This document shows positions 62,131 through 64,000 of a stretch of DNA of 64,000 bases, piece by piece. This DNA is from Zygaena filipendulae (lineage: Eukaryota; Arthropoda; Insecta; Lepidoptera; Zygaenidae), in the NCBI GenBank assembly GCA_907165275.2, contig CAJRBF020000005.1:1-64000 (forward strand). The letters run 5' to 3'. The notes beneath the pieces are model-generated. The model saw nothing but the letters and a program-made list of their open reading frames with translations, was not told where the DNA came from and did not search any database. Position 1 is the stretch's first letter. Each line of letters begins with the position of its first letter. The position numbers were made by a program, and so were the translations under genes.

Positions 62131-62217
62131 TAATAATAATAATAATAATTTATTTATTCATAACCAACTTGGATCATTTTGTTAGTAACATTGCTTAACC
62201 TATTGTTAGTAAATTAC
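62131..62217 (-). mobile_element. LINE 3' end with TTA tail
   Basis: Starts with TAATAATAATAATAATAAT on the plus strand, which is a (TTA)n tail read from the minus strand, followed by about 65 bp of unique sequence containing ATAAATAAAT. It interrupts Gypsy-4 pol. Confidence 0.5.
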
Positions 62218-63099
62218 ATTATATTTATATTTATATTTATATTTATATTTATATTTATATTTATATTTATATTTATATTTATATTTATATTTATATTTAT
62301 ATTTATATTTATATTTATATTTATATTTATATTTATATTTATATTTATATTTATATTTATATTTATATTTATATTTATATTTATATTTATATTTATATTT
62401 ATATTTATATTTATATTTATATTTATATTTATATTTATATTTATATTTATATTTATATTTATATTTATATTTATATTTATATTTATATTTATATTTATAT
62501 TTATATTTATATTTATATTTATATTTATATTTATATTTATATTTATATTTATATTTATATTTATATTTATATTTATATTTATATTTATATTTATATTTAT
62601 ATTTATATTTATATTTATATTTATATTTATATTTATATTTATATTTATATTTATATTTATATTTATATTTATATTTATATTTATATTTATATTTATATTT
62701 ATATTTATATTTATATTTATATTTATATTTATATTTATATTTATATTTATATTTATATTTATATTTATATTTATATTTATATTTATATTTATATTTATAT
62801 TTATATTTATATTTATATTTATATTTATATTTATATTTATATTTATATTTATATTTATATTTATATTTATATTTATATTTATATTTATATTTATATTTAT
62901 ATTTATATTTATATTTATATTTATATTTATATTTATATTTATATTTATATTTATATTTATATTTATATTTATATTTATATTTATATTTATATTTATATTT
63001 ATATTTATATTTATATTTATATTTATATTTATATTTATATTTATATTTATATTTATATTTATATTTATATTTATATTTATATTTATATTTATATTTATA
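62218..63099. repeat. Pure hexanucleotide microsatellite (TATATT)n
   Basis: About 147 uninterrupted units with no visible change. It gives endless FI codons on one strand and YK on the other; these are not genes. Confidence 0.97.
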
Positions 63100-63437
63100 C
63101 ATTTAAAAGATTATATTACACATTTACACACTATACTCCCCCCCAAAAACATTACAATATATAAATAACTCTGCCCGCCCATCATCAGATCCCGAGGAAC
63201 AGCTAGTCAATTTATAAATGCGAAAGAAAGTCTGTTTGTTTGTCTGTCACGCCCTCACGCCTCAACCACCCCACCGATCATCATGAAATCCCGCACACAC
63301 GCATCAGGGGCACAGAGCAGGACAAAGAGGACCCTTCATCCCGGAATTCCCACAGGAACCGCGAAACCAACGCGAATGAAACAGATGCAAACAGCTATTA
63401 GAAATTATACCTATTGGTAGTAAAAGTACTTCTGAAC
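63100..63437 (-). other. LINE 3' untranslated region
   Basis: Minus strand contains GGCGTGACAGACAAACAGAC-like and CTTTCGCATTTATAAAT motifs that I know from 3' ends of many lepidopteran LINEs. No gene. Confidence 0.5.
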
Positions 63438-64000
63438 CTAAATAAGATAGTTAACTCGGGTATTCAGATGAGTCATTGCACAATGGTTCAAGTACACACA
63501 ATCGTACCTGTTAGCAATCATGCCCAGGATGCTGTTGGTTGCCGCCCGCACTCTGCTCACCAGGGATGCGCATCGCTTTCTCATTACTGCATAAAAGCAG
63601 TCTACACGCGCCTCCGCAAACATCCCCGATGCGCTACAGTACCTGGGCAGCCCCATCAGCATCCTGAACGCATTGTTATATTGAACCCGCAGAGCGCTGT
63701 ACTGTCTCTGCGTGTAGGCCGCCCACAGGCTGCTCGTGTAGAAGGATGTACAATAGGCTCTGAAAAGAGTAACCTTGACTTCTTTGGAGCAATGAGCGAA
63801 CCGGTGGACAATCATATTAGCTCTCACAGACAGCGCCCTGCGTTCACGTTCAATATCTGCATCATCTCCAAGGTCAGAAGTCACCCAGTGTCCGAGATAC
63901 TTAAATTTCGACACTACCTTTAGCTGTGATCCGTTTAACTTAATCGGTGGGACACTAAGTTCATCCTTACTCCTAACCCCAAAAACCATGCATTCGCTTT
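63438..64000 (-). pseudogene. LINE reverse transcriptase C-terminal part, cut by window end
   Basis: 183 residues and more, open to the window edge. FKYLGHWVTSDLGDDADIER, LFRAYCTSFYTSSLWAAY and MLMGLPRYCSASGMF are the RT thumb and C-terminal pattern of a LINE family common in Lepidoptera. It ends in TRVNYLI. The catalytic region would be right of 64000. The frame is open in the visible part, so pseudogene status is unproven; it is marked partial. Confidence 0.7.

Noticed and set aside
62179..63168. Long open frames of 298-329 codons through the microsatellite
   Set aside because: They are translation of a pure hexanucleotide repeat (FI or YK runs) and carry no gene signal.

Overview
This 64 kb window is eukaryotic and consists almost entirely of mobile elements nested inside one another. 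I see no ordinary host gene. The element mix, the LINE 3' ends and an inhibitor-of-apoptosis gene point to an insect, most likely a lepidopteran; that is inference, as no host marker gene is present.

Layout. (1) 1-10090: two near-identical copies of a jockey/CR1-like LINE ('LINE-1') head to head around a 92-bp spacer; the right copy has both ORFs open, the left copy carries frameshifts in ORF2. (2) 10091-22500: remnants of other LINEs, including a minus-strand element ('LINE-2') whose ORF1 is split by a minus-strand Gypsy ('Gypsy-1', 12317-21592, identical 167-bp LTRs, 5-bp target duplication). Gypsy-1 is itself split by a plus-strand, doubly truncated Gypsy ('Gypsy-2', about 15780-20256). 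(3) 22505-30535: a plus-strand Copia element with a cut 5' LTR, interrupted in gag by a short LINE tail and in the integrase by a 3.3-kb fold-back DNA element (24361-27668). (4) 30536-32236: a minus-strand Gypsy fragment ('Gypsy-3'). (5) 32237-62130: a plus-strand Gypsy family ('Gypsy-4') arranged pol 3' half, one long LTR, gag, pol 5' half, as if two copies shared an LTR. (6) 39201-60773: a Polinton/Maverick inserted in the Gypsy-4 gag, with 158-bp terminal inverted repeats and a perfect 6-bp target duplication (CTCCAA). It is itself interrupted by a third Gypsy ('Gypsy-5', 47543-52136) with an intact 1378-residue gag-pol and identical LTRs. (7) 62131-64000: LINE 3' sequences and about 880 bp of a pure 6-bp microsatellite.

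The Polinton is the main object of interest. It encodes a packaging ATPase, a DUF8207-like protein, a fibre-like repeat protein, a chromodomain integrase, a PLA2/pVI-like minor virion protein, an adenain-like protease, a penton-like minor capsid protein, a small basic protein, a major capsid protein and a conserved exonuclease-like protein on the plus strand. A protein-primed DNA polymerase B and a spliced gene lie on the minus strand, and a single-BIR plus RING IAP gene lies on the plus strand. The integrase, polymerase and inverted repeats would serve mobility; the ATPase, protease and jelly-roll proteins would build and fill a virion; the IAP would plausibly keep the host cell alive. Several virion genes are broken (frameshift in the major capsid gene, in-frame TAG and TGA codons in two others), so this copy is probably decaying although polymerase, integrase, ATPase and IAP are open. 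A perfect A AAA AAC heptamer sits in frame directly before the stop of the PLA2/pVI gene, and the protease, which lacks its own early ATG, continues in the -1 frame.
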